From: Rhexocercosporidium sp. MPI-PUGE-AT-0058
Taxonomy: Eukaryota > Ascomycota > Leotiomycetes > Helotiales
DNA: 64,000 nt
NCBI GenBank assembly: GCA_020746875.1
Contig: JAGTJL010000009.1
Span: forward strand, 2,232,001-2,296,000
Direction of reading: 5' to 3'
The notes under the pieces are model-generated. The model did no database searches. It was not told the origin of the DNA and saw nothing but the letters and a program-made list of their open reading frames with translations. The position numbers were made by a program, and so were the translations under genes. Positions 11,592 to 22,300 of this stretch are shown here, piece after piece (the stretch's first letter is position 1; each line of letters begins with the position of its first letter).

Positions 11592-12992
11592 CTACCTCTT
11601 CTCCGTAAGTGGAACGTCAACAGCCGGGACATGCTGCTCTGCCAAATCCTCGCCAATGTGAACTGTCTTCATAGGACGCGGCGAAGTTTCCGCCTGCCCA
11701 ACCATAGCTTCTCTCATCTCAACAGCATTCCACTCTCGATTCCCCGCAATAGCATTCTCCTCTGCCGCCTTCAACCAAGCATCCCACTGATCAGTCTTAG
11801 GCGCAACTCCTCCCCTCGTGATCCACCCGATCTTCTTCGTCTCGCGGATAGCATACCATACAGTGCGTGTGAAGGATGGTCGGCCTTCAAGCGTGTCATC
11901 TTGAGGTAGATTGGCGTTCATTGCATCATTGGGCGTGATATCTTGACATTCGTAGTTCGAGAGGTCCCAGAATAGGTCTTTCGAGACGAGGGATGCGGCC
12001 CAGAACAGTCCGTTGAGGATGATGTATGATAATCCGATGGCGGCCTGCATTGCAAATTCGCAATTACCCATCAATACCACAGAAGCCATCAGTAGGAACG
12101 TTCCCGTTCCGACGAGAATACGATACATTTGTGTTCCAACGTAGTACTGACACTCTTCTGTTCCTGTGTAGAGTTCACGAGCGACATCCTCGTTGCACCT
12201 TACGAGAAGGAATGCTCCTTCACGAGTACGGATCACAACATCTCCCGCTGGGACTTTTGATTTGAAAGACCGTTTCATGAGGACTGGCTGCCACCACGAA
12301 GCATACCCCACAATCGACGACGCCATAGAGATAACACAAACAGCCAGAATAGCCGTCCCATCTTTCAAGAATATCGCACCAATAATCAAGCCGACTGTGA
12401 CCAAGAAAGAGCCCATGGAGAGGATATTGAGCGGCGAGAATCTCTGGGGCGGCACGCGAGGTTTCTCCTTGTCGTGCTGCGTTACCATGCGAGTGAGTGT
12501 CCTGCGTATCGTGGGTTGCTCGAGAGGAGCTTGGGGTCCGTTCTCAATCATGCCCATCTCTATGCTCGCCGAGGTAGAAGCTAGATCATTCTTCGACCTA
12601 TTACTATTGTTATTCATCTTCTCCTCCCCCGGATGAAGAGGAATCGTCGGGGCCCTCTCCCCTCTATGCGTAATCTGCAGGACCTTGAAGACGAAGGGTG
12701 GCAGATCCTCAATCGGGTGCATGATATTCGGGAAGTAGTTGAGTGTGGGCACGAGCGTTCCATTGTGTACTCCTACCACCGCGGCGTTGAGGAAGGGCAT
12801 TCGAGTCGGCCGAGAGGGCTTGAGGAGGACTTGCGGCGCGGGGATTATCCGTGGGAGGATGCAGGTCCATGATGCTGTGAGGGCTTGGGAGTGTTCCTCG
12901 ATGGAACTCTCTCCTACGACGGCCAGGAGGGAGACGATATCCAGTCTCCATCCGTTCTCTCCCTTTGTGCCGGAGGGGAACCAGTTCGACAT
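11592..12992 (-). CDS. Fungal multi-pass membrane protein of unknown function
   Basis: One uninterrupted reading frame of 466 residues runs from the ATG at 12992. The N-terminal third (MSNWFPSGTKGENG...) is mixed, with a moderately hydrophobic patch around residues 20-55. A polar linker with an NNNSNRSKN stretch lies near 125-135. Four hydrophobic segments follow: two in about 190-240 (ILSMGSFLVTVGLIIGAIFL, then a second ending GYASWWQP) and two in about 290-340 (ILVGTGTFLLMASVVLMG, then GLSYIILNGLFWAASLV). The C-terminal 120 residues are hydrophilic. The pattern of two hairpins and a cytosolic-looking tail is seen in many conserved but unnamed ascomycete proteins. I do not assign transport or enzyme activity. 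Its 3' end converges on the BTB-like pair. Confidence 0.8.
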   Translation of the reverse strand: MSNWFPSGTKGENGWRLDIVSLLAVVGESSIEEHSQALTASWTCILPRIIPAPQVLLKPSRPTRMPFLNAAVVGVHNGTLVPTLNYFPNIMHPIEDLPPFVFKVLQITHRGERAPTIPLHPGEEKMNNNSNRSKNDLASTSASIEMGMIENGPQAPLEQPTIRRTLTRMVTQHDKEKPRVPPQRFSPLNILSMGSFLVTVGLIIGAIFLKDGTAILAVCVISMASSIVGYASWWQPVLMKRSFKSKVPAGDVVIRTREGAFLLVRCNEDVARELYTGTEECQYYVGTQMYRILVGTGTFLLMASVVLMGNCEFAMQAAIGLSYIILNGLFWAASLVSKDLFWDLSNYECQDITPNDAMNANLPQDDTLEGRPSFTRTVWYAIRETKKIGWITRGGVAPKTDQWDAWLKAAEENAIAGNREWNAVEMREAMVGQAETSPRPMKTVHIGEDLAEQHVPAVDVPLTEKR

Positions 12993-14206
12993 CTCGTTGG
13001 ACGTGTTTGGACAACCTTCAGCTCTGGTCGTTCTGCCAAGACTTGTTTTATTGTGGGGGTTCGATTCGAGGGAATGCTTGTTCAGCAGAGGTCGTTGCAG
13101 AGAAGTTTTCGCAGATGGGGATGAAGCTGTTTAAGAAAGAAGATAGAAAAATAACCTGGAGAAGTGGTGGGGAGGTCCTAGATGTTCTTTAGTAATGAAA
13201 ACCGAAAACAACAGTGCGAAAGGATCGTAGGGAAATTCTCCATCTGATCTCCTTCTCAGCCTCACTTGTGTGTGAGTGGACGTGAGTGCGAAAGAGGTTG
13301 GGGGTGTGGCCGTGGTGTAAGATGCCAAGAGTCCAGCTGACACTTGCGGCACATGAAACCTTCTGCAGCCATAGGAAAGACCGTCCTGGGTCCTCAAAGA
13401 GAAATGTACCTGACCGTTGGCGATGTTGGAAACTAATGGCTTGCTGCTTCGAGCGCTTGGGTGCAGAAGAGATGTTTCATTTGATGTTGTGAGTCGTGAC
13501 ATCGGAATAAGGTCTCGGCAATGCCAGGCACGGGCCGGGGTTTTGGTTCCTGAATTCGGGTTCATCCGACGATTACCTACGGAGTAGTGGTAGCAAGACT
13601 AGAACTTCTCTTGAATCCTTATTTTGCTTCGAATACAAAGCAATGGTTGTTATTAGCGCTGGAACGCCTCTAAGGATAACCCAGGAAGTCTTTTTGACTT
13701 GTGTGACGGACTTACTGGCAAATCAGAAAGAAACACGAGTCAGAAAGGTGGATCTGCATGTCAGCCCTACGGATCATCCCAACAAAGCGAGTCTTGGTCC
13801 GCAGGCAGTGCATTTAGATCAGGATACAATTTTCGAACCTTTCCAGCAAACGCAGTGTTGGTAGACGATTAGCATAGAATGGGAGAGACAGAGATCTGAA
13901 GTCATACTTAAAATCATGCTGAATAGTTTATACACTGTACAAAAGTCCCCTAGGTATCTCTGAAGTAACCCCTCTCGAAACGCCATACGCCCTAAAAACG
14001 CCCTTCATATGAATCCAACTCCCCATGATTCTCTGTAGAATACCCCGTAGCTTTTTGACTCTGCACTACCACATCCTACCGTCTGCGAAATAGTCTATTA
14101 AAGAGGCACGGGACGAGACGTCTGGTAGTCCAAGTGAAACTCCCGTCGAAGAAACGGAAACCGAACAATGCCGACTTTGTAAGATCTGAGTGCTGAGATC
14201 AGGACT
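12993..14206. other. Intergenic, no supported gene
   Basis: This stretch holds the upstream region of the membrane-protein gene and the downstream region of the deaminase gene, both on the minus strand. A 144-codon minus frame at 13131-13565 has no recognisable domain and is probably leader or chance. Confidence 0.5.
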
Positions 14207-16184
14207 TCAATGGCGTCCTGATTCAGGCTCCCAATTCTGCATCATCGGGCCAAATTCGTCGACGATCCACTGACAGAACTCGTCCCACCTCCTAGTCCAC
14301 TCGGCGGTGACTGTCTTCAGCTGTTCAGGATCCATACAGCTGTGCTCCAGACTCCATTTGGCGAGCTGTTTCCAGCCTTGTAAACTCATGGACTCAGAGC
14401 CGATCATGACTTGGTAGAAATCGTGTGACAAAGAAGATCTAGATAATGTTAGTAGTGATTATTTGACAGGAGCGCGAGATGCATACTTGTAGAATGTACC
14501 ATTGTCGCTGTTGATTGTGCAAGGCACATTATTTGCCAATAAAATAGGCAAGTGATGGCCAGCAATATTAGGAGTAAGACCTAATATCTCGTTGGATATC
14601 GGACAAGACTCGATGGCAATTCCCTTCTCCTTGAACTTCTCCATGATCACAGGATGTCTTGCGATGGCATATCCGTGACCGATTCGTTTTGAGTTTAGAA
14701 GAACAGCGTCGAAAAGGTTCCCGTCGACTTTGTCACCGACTTCGAGTGTCTCGCCGCAGTGGAATAAGAAGGGGAGGTCTAGTTTTTGAGCCTCGCACTT
14801 TTTCCGGAAGCTCAGGAATTCGGGAACGAAGTGTCGGAGCTCATTCCCCATCTCTTCGTGACCAACAAGATCAAACCCTGCAAAATCATTAGTATCAGGA
14901 TTGCTCGGAGAAGGATCTGTACTTACCACAGAGCAAATGTTTGAATTTGAGCTTCAGATCTATGCACTCGTTTAGAGATGCCTCTACTTGCTCCTTTTTG
15001 AATGATCGTGGCGTGCAATAAATAACTTTCATGCCCCCAAAGTACTGTCCACTCTCGCGAATCTGCGCCATGGTGTTTCGAAGCTCTTCATCGATGATCT
15101 TCATGATTCCTTCGTTACCAATTGAGTTCACACCATCGTCGGTCTTCAGTGAGTTGGTGGCCATGAAGTTAGGTCGGATCTCGGCATATTGAATGTTATC
15201 CTGGACAAAGTCCATGATACATGCTCTAGTGTAATTTCTAAACGCGGATTCGTAGGCAAACAAACCCTTCATCATTTGTGTACGGTGGTTGAATTTCTCC
15301 CAGATACTGGTTTGGTTAGTCACCTTGAACGGGAGAGGCATTGCTCGAACTTACCCTCGGCTAGTCTGTCTAGTGCCGTGAGCTTCCTCCTCTGAGATGT
15401 GCATCTTCATCTCTAACCACGCCTCAGCACCAGTAGTCCGCTGCCACTCACGGCCTGAATCGTCCCTGAAGAAGAATTCGCGCTGAAACTGCTTATAAGG
15501 CATCCATCTGTTCGAGACGTACTCTTCATCGAAGACGTTTCCCAAGTCAACTGATTGCTCGACGCCGTCCGAGTCTTTGGCATGGGTTGCCTCGTGAGGA
15601 GTCATAACCATGAATGAGATCCTGGAGTCGGCCCAGTTTTGTCGTGTGGTCAATGGCAGCGTACTTCGAATGTACATTGCCTCGATATCTCGTGCCTGCT
15701 TGATGAGGAACTTGGCTGGGAGACATGAGTTAAAATGAATGTGAAGATGAGCACCCTTTGGCATCTTCTTCGCAATCTTGAACAATTCCGTCTTGTTGAT
15801 GAGGTCTACATTGCCGAGGAAATGTTCCCCTTGCACCCTCTTGCCGGTGGCATTTAGTGGTTTGCCGTAAGTGTTGTCCCAATCATAGCCTCGGATCTTC
15901 CTAACTATCTCAGCGGCAGTCTTCTCGACATCTGATGACGCGGCAGTAAGCTGAGCATCGAAAGCCCTCGATTTCTCCTCTAATTGAAGTGCCTCCAACG
16001 CCTTGGTGTAAGCGTCCATGTCGGGGTCGGTCATGTGGTCTGGATCTTGCGAATTCGTTCCGGGTCTCCCAAAGTGAGGTGTCTTTCGAAGTCTCCGAGT
16101 TGCTTGAGGGAAATGCTGAGACCGAACCTTCCCCTCTGGTGAATCGTCCCCGTCTTTATCTACGGTAGAACAAAGAGCGCCCAT
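14207..16184 (-). CDS. ADGF/ADA2-like adenosine deaminase, lipidation-type N-terminus
   Basis: Exons, in gene order, are 15355-16184, 14927-15306, 14487-14877 and 14207-14438. Introns are 48-49 nt, phases agree, and the product is 610 residues. The fold is the metal-dependent adenosine deaminase barrel. HLHIH at 146-150 supplies the zinc HxH, HCGE is near 443, RIGHGYAIARHP near 468, and SCPISNEILGL near 496. The terminal motif reads NSDNGTFY near 527, where the classical enzyme has SDDP; the first Asp is kept and the second is Asn. Length and motif order fit the ADGF (CECR1/ADA2) branch. Unlike secreted ADGFs there is no signal peptide: the protein starts MGALCSTV, a good N-myristoylation context with a nearby Cys. 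Adenosine is the expected substrate by family, but this is unproven given SDN. Confidence 0.88.
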
Positions 16185-17927
16185 TCCATCGGCGGCCTAA
16201 TGCGGTGCTTTTACATAGAAGATGAGCAGTGCCCCAGTTTGTGCTTAACTTTGCCAGAAAATGTGGATTCTGCGCAAGTTCTCTCTATCATAGCTTAGGT
16301 GAGGGAGTTCGGTGAGGCTGTTTGGTCTTGTACTCGTGCTGGTGCTGGGAGATCTGGTCTGGGTTCCTTGTTCAGGTGGTTGCGCTGCGCCACCATGCGA
16401 TCGAGCGGTGATTGGCCGGTGCCTGCTACCAACCTCCTTGTTTACAGCCTCCTAATTCGCGACAGCAATTCGATCTGAGATTGCTTGCGATGATACCGCA
16501 AACAATGGAATATGTCCCATGAGAAGGGGAAGAGCTGTCTAGATAAGCAGTTCGATCGAAAAGAGTGTCTCTCGTGTTGTAGTCAGCTGCATGAGGCAGG
16601 TGAGACGGCTAATCAACGTGACTCCGTAGCTGTTTCTAGGGAGTTGATTGGAAGAATTCCTCGGCACGAAGCAGAACAAATACCTTCCTGAATCACCACC
16701 TAGCGGTAAACAGATTGTGAGGTGACAGCAAATTTGCCTTTCAGTATCTCTCCTGCATTGCAAAAAGTGGGTTGAGGAGCAACTGGACAGAGCACTTCCC
16801 AGCCTCGATTTTGGTATCTAGATTCTGTCGCGGTTAGGTCATCTGCGTTCGGGCTGTGATCTGGAGGGCGAACAGCTCACTAACGTGAGCAAATTTGATT
16901 GCGCCAGAGCCAATCTGTACTCACTCCGAGAGTGCAATTTGAGCGAAGCGGGCTATGCTATGCGGTCGCTGGGTGGTAAGATGACACCAAACACGAGGCG
17001 TATCGCCCGCGCTTTGAGACGCTCTGTGAGTGGATGGGGTCAAGACCTTGGCTTTGCACAGCCCACTCACCTTCCGCAAACGGTTGCGCACCGTATTAGC
17101 AAGGTATGTGTTGACTGGACTTGCTACTACTCTGTAGATCGTGTGCAGAATTACAGCATTCTATCCCTTCACCGATTGATTGTGGCTTTTTTGAACCTAT
17201 CACAAAGTCTGCTTCGTGTTTGAAATCTCGATGTTACCCCAGAGATCACTTTCTCACGGCTTCACAGTCATTGATCAAGAGTCACCTCCAATGTGGATAT
17301 AGATAGGGCTTTCTTCTTGACAGCTTTCGTTTTAATATTTGTTGAAGATGAGTGCCCTTCAGCGAAAGCATCAGGGGGTGCTGGATTTCATGGGACGAGT
17401 CCATTTTGGTAACTCTGTCTCCAGAGACTCATTAGGAAACTAGGAACCCACTGTCGGCATCACAAGCACAACCTACTAGATCTGGTATCAAGACCGGTGC
17501 CCAATCCTATGTGTTCGTTGACAGTGACAATCTCTCATCTTGCAGTCTTGGCATAGCTGCTGAATGTGATGCATGCTCCGTTGATTCACTCTGAGAGTCA
17601 CTCGAAAATATTGACGTCCACACTGAAATTATGATGAAGGCGATTGATTCTAAAACTGCTTATCAATGGAGCTATTCAACTATATCACGTCTATCCCTTA
17701 AAAAAGAACTGAGATATCAGAGGATTTTGATTTTGTAGGACAGGGGAGGGGAAGAGGGAGGGGAGCCGTAGGGGGGCGAGAGCGATGATACTACTTAGGC
17801 GTTTTACTAGGCTGTAATACAAATTTTCTTTGATTTATCATGCTTATAAACTCATATATTCTGGTATATTTTTCTAGACTCAATAACTTTTCACGATGTA
17901 TTATTTAGACAAGATTAAAGGTATGTA
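16185..17927. other. Intergenic, no supported gene
   Basis: This is the upstream region of the deaminase gene and the downstream region of the kinase gene. The longest plus frame (112 codons at 16885) resembles nothing I know. The region near 17690-17910 is A/T-rich with a purine run, as expected of a 3' flank. Confidence 0.5.
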
Positions 17928-18731
17928 TTAATGATGTACACCAACCGAAAGGCCAAATTGGATTCTACGGAACTGTTCCGTAATACGTTTCTGTCGATCC
18001 GATAGTCTCGAGAGCACCATCTCCGCAAAGTCTTGATACCCCTCTGCTTGAAGGATGGCTTGCTCAAACCCAGGAGGATATGCTCCCGCTAGGCCCCAGT
18101 CAATAATAAACACTTTCCCTTGAGCGTCGAGGATGAGGTTTCGTGGCGCAATGTCTTGATGTGTGAGCACAAGCTTTCGAAATCTAAACCTTGGCGACCA
18201 CCGTGGTAGTTGCTTAAATTTAATGCAGACGTCGATCTTATGGTTGCACCAGTCTTCTAGTTCTTGCAAAGTAGCGAATGGGCCGGCGCCGTACAGTGTG
18301 AACCAAGGGCCTTCAAATTTCCGACCTCCTGTACATCCAATAGGCCCTGGTGGTACTTTGAGAATTGTCGATTGCATTCTATTGATAATGGCGGCAACTT
18401 GACTAGCCACCGACTCCCGCTGAATGACATCTAGAGAGTCCCAACATTCTTCAACCGTCGGTCCTGGTACGTAGTCCATAACGATGAAGTGACCTTCCAC
18501 GAGCGCCTCCCCGCCAAGTTCAGGGACTTCGGCTTTGAAGGTGCGGTGGACTCTTGGGACTGGCAAATGCAAGGATTCTGCTGCGAAGATCATATTTTGA
18601 GATTCGATTGGAGGAACGCTTCGTCCACCTTTAATGGCAAGAGATTTCGAGAGCCGTACGATGCTGACGCCGCCATATTGGTGAAGTTTTGGTGCGATGG
18701 AGAACAAATCTGCAAGTTGCTGGTCGGACAT
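17928..18731 (-). CDS. Aminoglycoside-phosphotransferase-fold kinase (APH family)
   Basis: A single frame of 267 residues. The catalytic loop reads LTHQDIAPRN (H191, catalytic D193, N198), and the metal-binding Asp follows in VFIIDWGLAG (D211). This is the Brenner/APH pattern HxDxxxxN followed by IDW. A hinge-like FIVMDYVPG lies at 82-90. The N-lobe is short, and SLAIKGG near residue 30-36 probably holds the nucleotide-binding Lys. These APH-fold proteins are greatly expanded in filamentous fungi, mostly with unknown substrates, and the name does not imply antibiotic resistance. Whether an extra 5' exon exists upstream of 18731 cannot be excluded. Confidence 0.85.
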   Translation of the reverse strand: MSDQQLADLFSIAPKLHQYGGVSIVRLSKSLAIKGGRSVPPIESQNMIFAAESLHLPVPRVHRTFKAEVPELGGEALVEGHFIVMDYVPGPTVEECWDSLDVIQRESVASQVAAIINRMQSTILKVPPGPIGCTGGRKFEGPWFTLYGAGPFATLQELEDWCNHKIDVCIKFKQLPRWSPRFRFRKLVLTHQDIAPRNLILDAQGKVFIIDWGLAGAYPPGFEQAILQAEGYQDFAEMVLSRLSDRQKRITEQFRRIQFGLSVGVHH

Positions 18732-19316
18732 CGAGGATAGGTCCAGGTTATCTAGCGGAAACGATAGCAGATCATCTCTTGCTTTGGGCTACCAGATTTC
18801 GTCAATACACGAAGAAATCGAAGGTATTATCATATGTCGTCAAACTTACATCTCTGTATGGCTGTCCAAATCCATCCTGAAAATGTTCATTGTTGTCCTC
18901 GAGATATGCTCCTGGTTGAGGTTCTCTGGTACTCGAATTCTTAGATAATAATAACCCCATGTGAAGCGTGGGTAGAGACAAGGCGACAATCCGGACAAGA
19001 TGCGTTTGGTAGGCAATCAGGTGGTAGAATGAGGATTTGAAGAGTTGATTGATTGGTGGTGCTACGGAGTAGTTCCTAAGCGCGTACGTTTCACAAATCC
19101 AAGACATACATCATGGATCATGGATGACCAAAATTCTTAACATGTCGGCTAAAGATGCGATCACGTGTGGAGATAGTGCATGGTAAACTCCGTAAGCGTT
19201 TCTGAGCCTCTTCGCTTTATTTAGAATTAGACAGAGCATACCTACAGTATAGTACCTACAATCACTCCCACATGCTATTCTTACATACGCTAAAATGCTA
19301 ATTAGAACCAACTAAA
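18732..19316. other. Intergenic, no supported gene
   Basis: This is the spacer between two minus-strand genes. Small open frames on both strands lack recognisable content. Confidence 0.5.
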
Positions 19317-20009
19317 TTACCGACGACCGCCCTTGCTCTTTTTAGTCCCGCTCGCGCCGCTCGCACCGCTGGTCCCAGCCCAGCCCCTCTTCGTGTCCCT
19401 CATATAAAATCCTCGAGTCACTGGATGCGCCTTTGTTGGTCGCCGTCGTCCTTGGACCGACCTCCACTCCTGGCCTACTGCCCTTTCTAGATCGTGCCCT
19501 GGCGGAATGAGAGCTAGTTGGAGAAACAGGCGATACTGGTCGAGAATCCACCCAGTGCAGCCTCTGCCTTCCGTGGTGAAGTCATACTGATGGTTCCCAG
19601 CGTTAATGATCGCATCGATGAAATGCGCGACCGAATGTCCCGGATTGGCAGGTATGGTCACGAGACCGACTAGGTTACGCGTTAAAGCGTACTCGCGGGA
19701 AACAATGTCCATTCGCCCTCGGTAGCCGTGCCCAGGCGATTGCGCCCCGAGCAGTTCACTGGGGTCCATGTTGATGCTGACAGACTCTGCATTGCCTGTC
19801 TGGAGGTATATGCCCCAGTGGTTACCGCCGTTCTGGAGGACGGTGTGAGCCACGAAGTGAATACGGCTGACGATGCGGTGTGGATTGCGAATCAGCCTTT
19901 GGTCAGGCTGGTAACGAACGGGGTTGTAATCCTGTAATGCGTGGGCTTGGCTAACAACACCACCTCCCCCTCCGCCTCTCTTCTTTGGGGTACTCATTCC
20001 GCAACCCAT
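19317..20009 (-). CDS. Small fungal protein, DUF7770-like, with MGC N-terminus
   Basis: A single frame of 230 residues. It begins MGCGMSTPKKRGGGGGG, giving Gly2, Cys3 and Ser6 in a context suited to myristoylation and palmitoylation, followed by a Gly run. The core (about residues 48-165: IHFVAHTVLQNGGNHWGIYL, then DIVSREYALTR and GHSVAHFIDAIINAG) resembles the fungal family I remember as DUF7770. Those proteins have a His-rich beta strand, a GNHW motif and a C-terminal GCTGWI-like signature, also present here near 150. The tail is basic with Gly-Ala-Ser repeats. No activity is known to me. The family link is from memory and should be treated as probable. Confidence 0.7.
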   Translation of the reverse strand: MGCGMSTPKKRGGGGGGVVSQAHALQDYNPVRYQPDQRLIRNPHRIVSRIHFVAHTVLQNGGNHWGIYLQTGNAESVSINMDPSELLGAQSPGHGYRGRMDIVSREYALTRNLVGLVTIPANPGHSVAHFIDAIINAGNHQYDFTTEGRGCTGWILDQYRLFLQLALIPPGHDLERAVGQEWRSVQGRRRPTKAHPVTRGFYMRDTKRGWAGTSGASGASGTKKSKGGRR

Positions 20010-20806
20010 TGTGAAGGGTGTGTCAGTAAATTGAGAAATAGATGAATGCCGATGAAGAGATAGATCTATAAGTGTATATCTAGAACGAGTATTGTTCAGT
20101 CTAATGGAGGCAGAACCTGTCCTTTTATAAACATAATCCCTCTGGCCGTCGGAGGGTTCACTGATGCAGCTGTGTGAGTAAAGCGTCTATACCATTTGAG
20201 ACAGCCAAAAGGCGGCCAGCAAAATCCAATCACCATCCTTATCGCCCACTACTCCAGGGAACAGTTAATCGCGCGCTTTCTGAGATGCCTGAGAAAGAGC
20301 GGCCTCTCACGGGATGCCGCGAAATCTTATATCACAACCAACAAACAACGACCAACAACCAACGACCAATGACCAACGACCAATGACCAACGACCAAAAA
20401 CGACCAACAACCAACAACCAACACCAAATATACCGAGATCAGTGTTGGCAATAGCTAGGTACGGCCGGGACCCAGATTTGAGTATCTTGAATGTGAAATG
20501 GGTCTTTGGGACTTGAGTTAAATAGTAATTCCTGCCCTGCCAGCTGCAGATATTTGTGAAGGTAGTACTAGCGCCATATCTGTAACTAACAATAAACTGC
20601 TGTGGCAGGACCATGATTTGAGCCTCAAGTTTAGCCCTTCGTCAATCCAGCTACCCCCAGTGGTCTTAGGTAGAAATTGAAGGAGAATTGTATTTTGTCT
20701 ACCGAAAGGTGTATCATAGTTTTTGCGCCATAAACGCCAAAGCTTGAATAAGTACCACGTTTCTCTCTATAGACCTAATCCTTCATGTACATGTTCTCCA
20801 TTTTAT
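20010..20806. other. Intergenic, contains a heptamer-like repeat
   Basis: This holds the upstream flank of the MGC protein gene and the 3' flank of the Srp40-like gene. A CCAA-rich short tandem repeat occupies about 20336-20426. Nothing else is recognisable. Confidence 0.55.
20336..20426. repeat. CCAA-rich heptamer/hexamer repeat
   Basis: The array is built from ACCAACG, ACCAATG and ACCAACA-type units, for example CGACCAATGACCAACGACCA. Two unit types alternate in the middle of the array. It is intergenic, and its imperfect units suggest slippage followed by drift. Confidence 0.85.
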
Positions 20807-22300
20807 CTAGTCTGTGAATTTGATTCCCTTCTTCCCTTCAACATCAATGAATCCTCCCCGGTAGCTGCCACGCTTCTTCTTGTTCTTCTCTTTAGTGAAG
20901 CCCTTTCCCCGAGTAACAATCAGATCCTCGTGAGCCTTCTGAGCATAGTCGTAGGGAACATATGCGTTGCTAGCCAAGCGATCATCCACCTTGATATCCT
21001 TTGGAATTCTTGAGAATGGCTCGTTGGTCTTCTTTCTCTTTAACATTGGGTCAGGTGGCAATGGAGGATCGAGCTCATGGGCCTTGGACGTCGTGACGGT
21101 CTTGGTGACGGTAATAATTTCTTCTTCGGAGTCGCTGGATGAAGAATCAGAGGAGGAATTAGAGGAGGAAGGTGACATCTTCTTGGGTCCATCAGAGAGC
21201 GTAGCACTTGTATCTGAGCCTGCAATTGGCTTCTTTGTCTTCTTCCCTCCTTTGGCGGAGGAGTCGCTATCGGAGCTATCTGAATCGGACGAGGATGAGT
21301 CAGAATCGGATTCTGGTAGTGGGGTCTTCTGAGCAAGAGAATTGGTGGACGAGTCGGAATCACTATCGAAAGAGCTGCTAGAATCGGAGTCGGAGGATGA
21401 CGATCCACTATCAGGGCTCCTCTTGGCGAAATTCGTCTTGCTGTCTTCATCTGAGCTGGAGTCGGAAGAGGAGTCGGAAGATGAATCAGAGGAAGAGTCA
21501 GACGAGGATGAATCGCTGGAGGAACTGGCTGCGGTTTTTGCCTTCTTGGTCTTTGGGGCTTCTTCCTCAGAGCTCGAATCAGATCCAGACGATGATGACT
21601 CGCTGCTCGATTCAGCCTTTCGCTTCAAGTTGTTGACTTTTGGCTTGGGAGAAGCTGTCTTAACAACTGGCACTTCCTTTTCATCATCTGCGTCGCTGTC
21701 GGAGCTGCTGGAAGAAGAGGATGAAGAAGAGGCCGATCGCTTGGAAGAAACCTTCTTTGCTGGTGGAGCATCTGCCATTTCGACATCGCTATCCTCATCG
21801 CTGCTGCTGCTCTCACTGCTGCTTGACTCTTCCTTCTTGGCCTTTTTCTTGTTGACCTTTGGCTTCTTCGCCACGACCTGCTCCACTGCGACCTTGTCGG
21901 AAACCTTGTTCTCTCTTTTCAATGTAGACCACTCGCTGAAGACTGTGCTGAGTGATGGTATGCCTTCAACCTTAGCTACCTTCTCTCCTCGCTTTCCTCG
22001 TTCAGCCTTGAGTGCTTGACTTGCGCTGGTGAACTCGTATTCGGACAGGAAGGCTCCAACAAGCTCAAGCAATTGAGGTGGAGGCACGGATTTCGGAGGT
22101 TCTCCATCAGCGCGACGCTTGAGGAGATCTTTGGCAAGTTGCTTGTCTTTCTTGTTCTTCGATTTGTCCTGGTTTTGGGGTGCGGAGGTGGAAACCGCAG
22201 CGGCTGCGACTGGCTTCCCTAAAGCAGGAAAAAGCCAATCTGGCTGCTTCTCACTGTTCTTCCGCTTGCCAATCTTCTGCATGTTGGGATTTCCAGACAT
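20807..22300 (-). CDS. SRP40: Srp40/Nopp140-like nucleolar protein
   Basis: A single frame of 497 residues. A LisH-like helix pair spans about residues 74-102 (LLELVGAFLSEYEFTSASQA). A long central region of acidic serine clusters (SSSSESSSSDED type, ideal for CK2) alternates with Lys/Ala/Pro-rich basic spacers. The conserved SRP40 C-terminal domain spans about 425-497 (EPFSRIPKDI, then GSYRGGFIDVEGKKG). This is the architecture of NOLC1/Nopp140 and yeast Srp40, nucleolar chaperones for snoRNPs that link to rRNA processing. The antisense of the serine tract is also open for 225 codons but is a composition artefact. Confidence 0.92.
   Translation of the reverse strand: MSGNPNMQKIGKRKNSEKQPDWLFPALGKPVAAAAVSTSAPQNQDKSKNKKDKQLAKDLLKRRADGEPPKSVPPPQLLELVGAFLSEYEFTSASQALKAERGKRGEKVAKVEGIPSLSTVFSEWSTLKRENKVSDKVAVEQVVAKKPKVNKKKAKKEESSSSESSSSDEDSDVEMADAPPAKKVSSKRSASSSSSSSSSSDSDADDEKEVPVVKTASPKPKVNNLKRKAESSSESSSSGSDSSSEEEAPKTKKAKTAASSSSDSSSSDSSSDSSSDSSSDSSSDEDSKTNFAKRSPDSGSSSSDSDSSSSFDSDSDSSTNSLAQKTPLPESDSDSSSSDSDSSDSDSSAKGGKKTKKPIAGSDTSATLSDGPKKMSPSSSNSSSDSSSSDSEEEIITVTKTVTTSKAHELDPPLPPDPMLKRKKTNEPFSRIPKDIKVDDRLASNAYVPYDYAQKAHEDLIVTRGKGFTKEKNKKKRGSYRGGFIDVEGKKGIKFTD

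Noticed and set aside
13131..13565. 144-codon minus frame upstream of the membrane-protein gene
   Set aside because: No domain, odd composition and no splice link to the gene. It is more likely leader or chance.
17928..18731. Antibiotic-resistance gene reading of the APH-fold kinase
   Set aside because: The fold is shared, but fungal members are a large family with unrelated or unknown substrates.
11592..20009. Secondary-metabolite cluster
   Set aside because: No polyketide synthase, peptide synthetase, terpene cyclase or cluster regulator is present.
21342..22019. 225-codon Ser/Glu/Leu-rich frame on the plus strand
   Set aside because: It is the antisense of the serine-acidic repeats of the Srp40-like protein. 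Such repeats leave the opposite strand free of stops.
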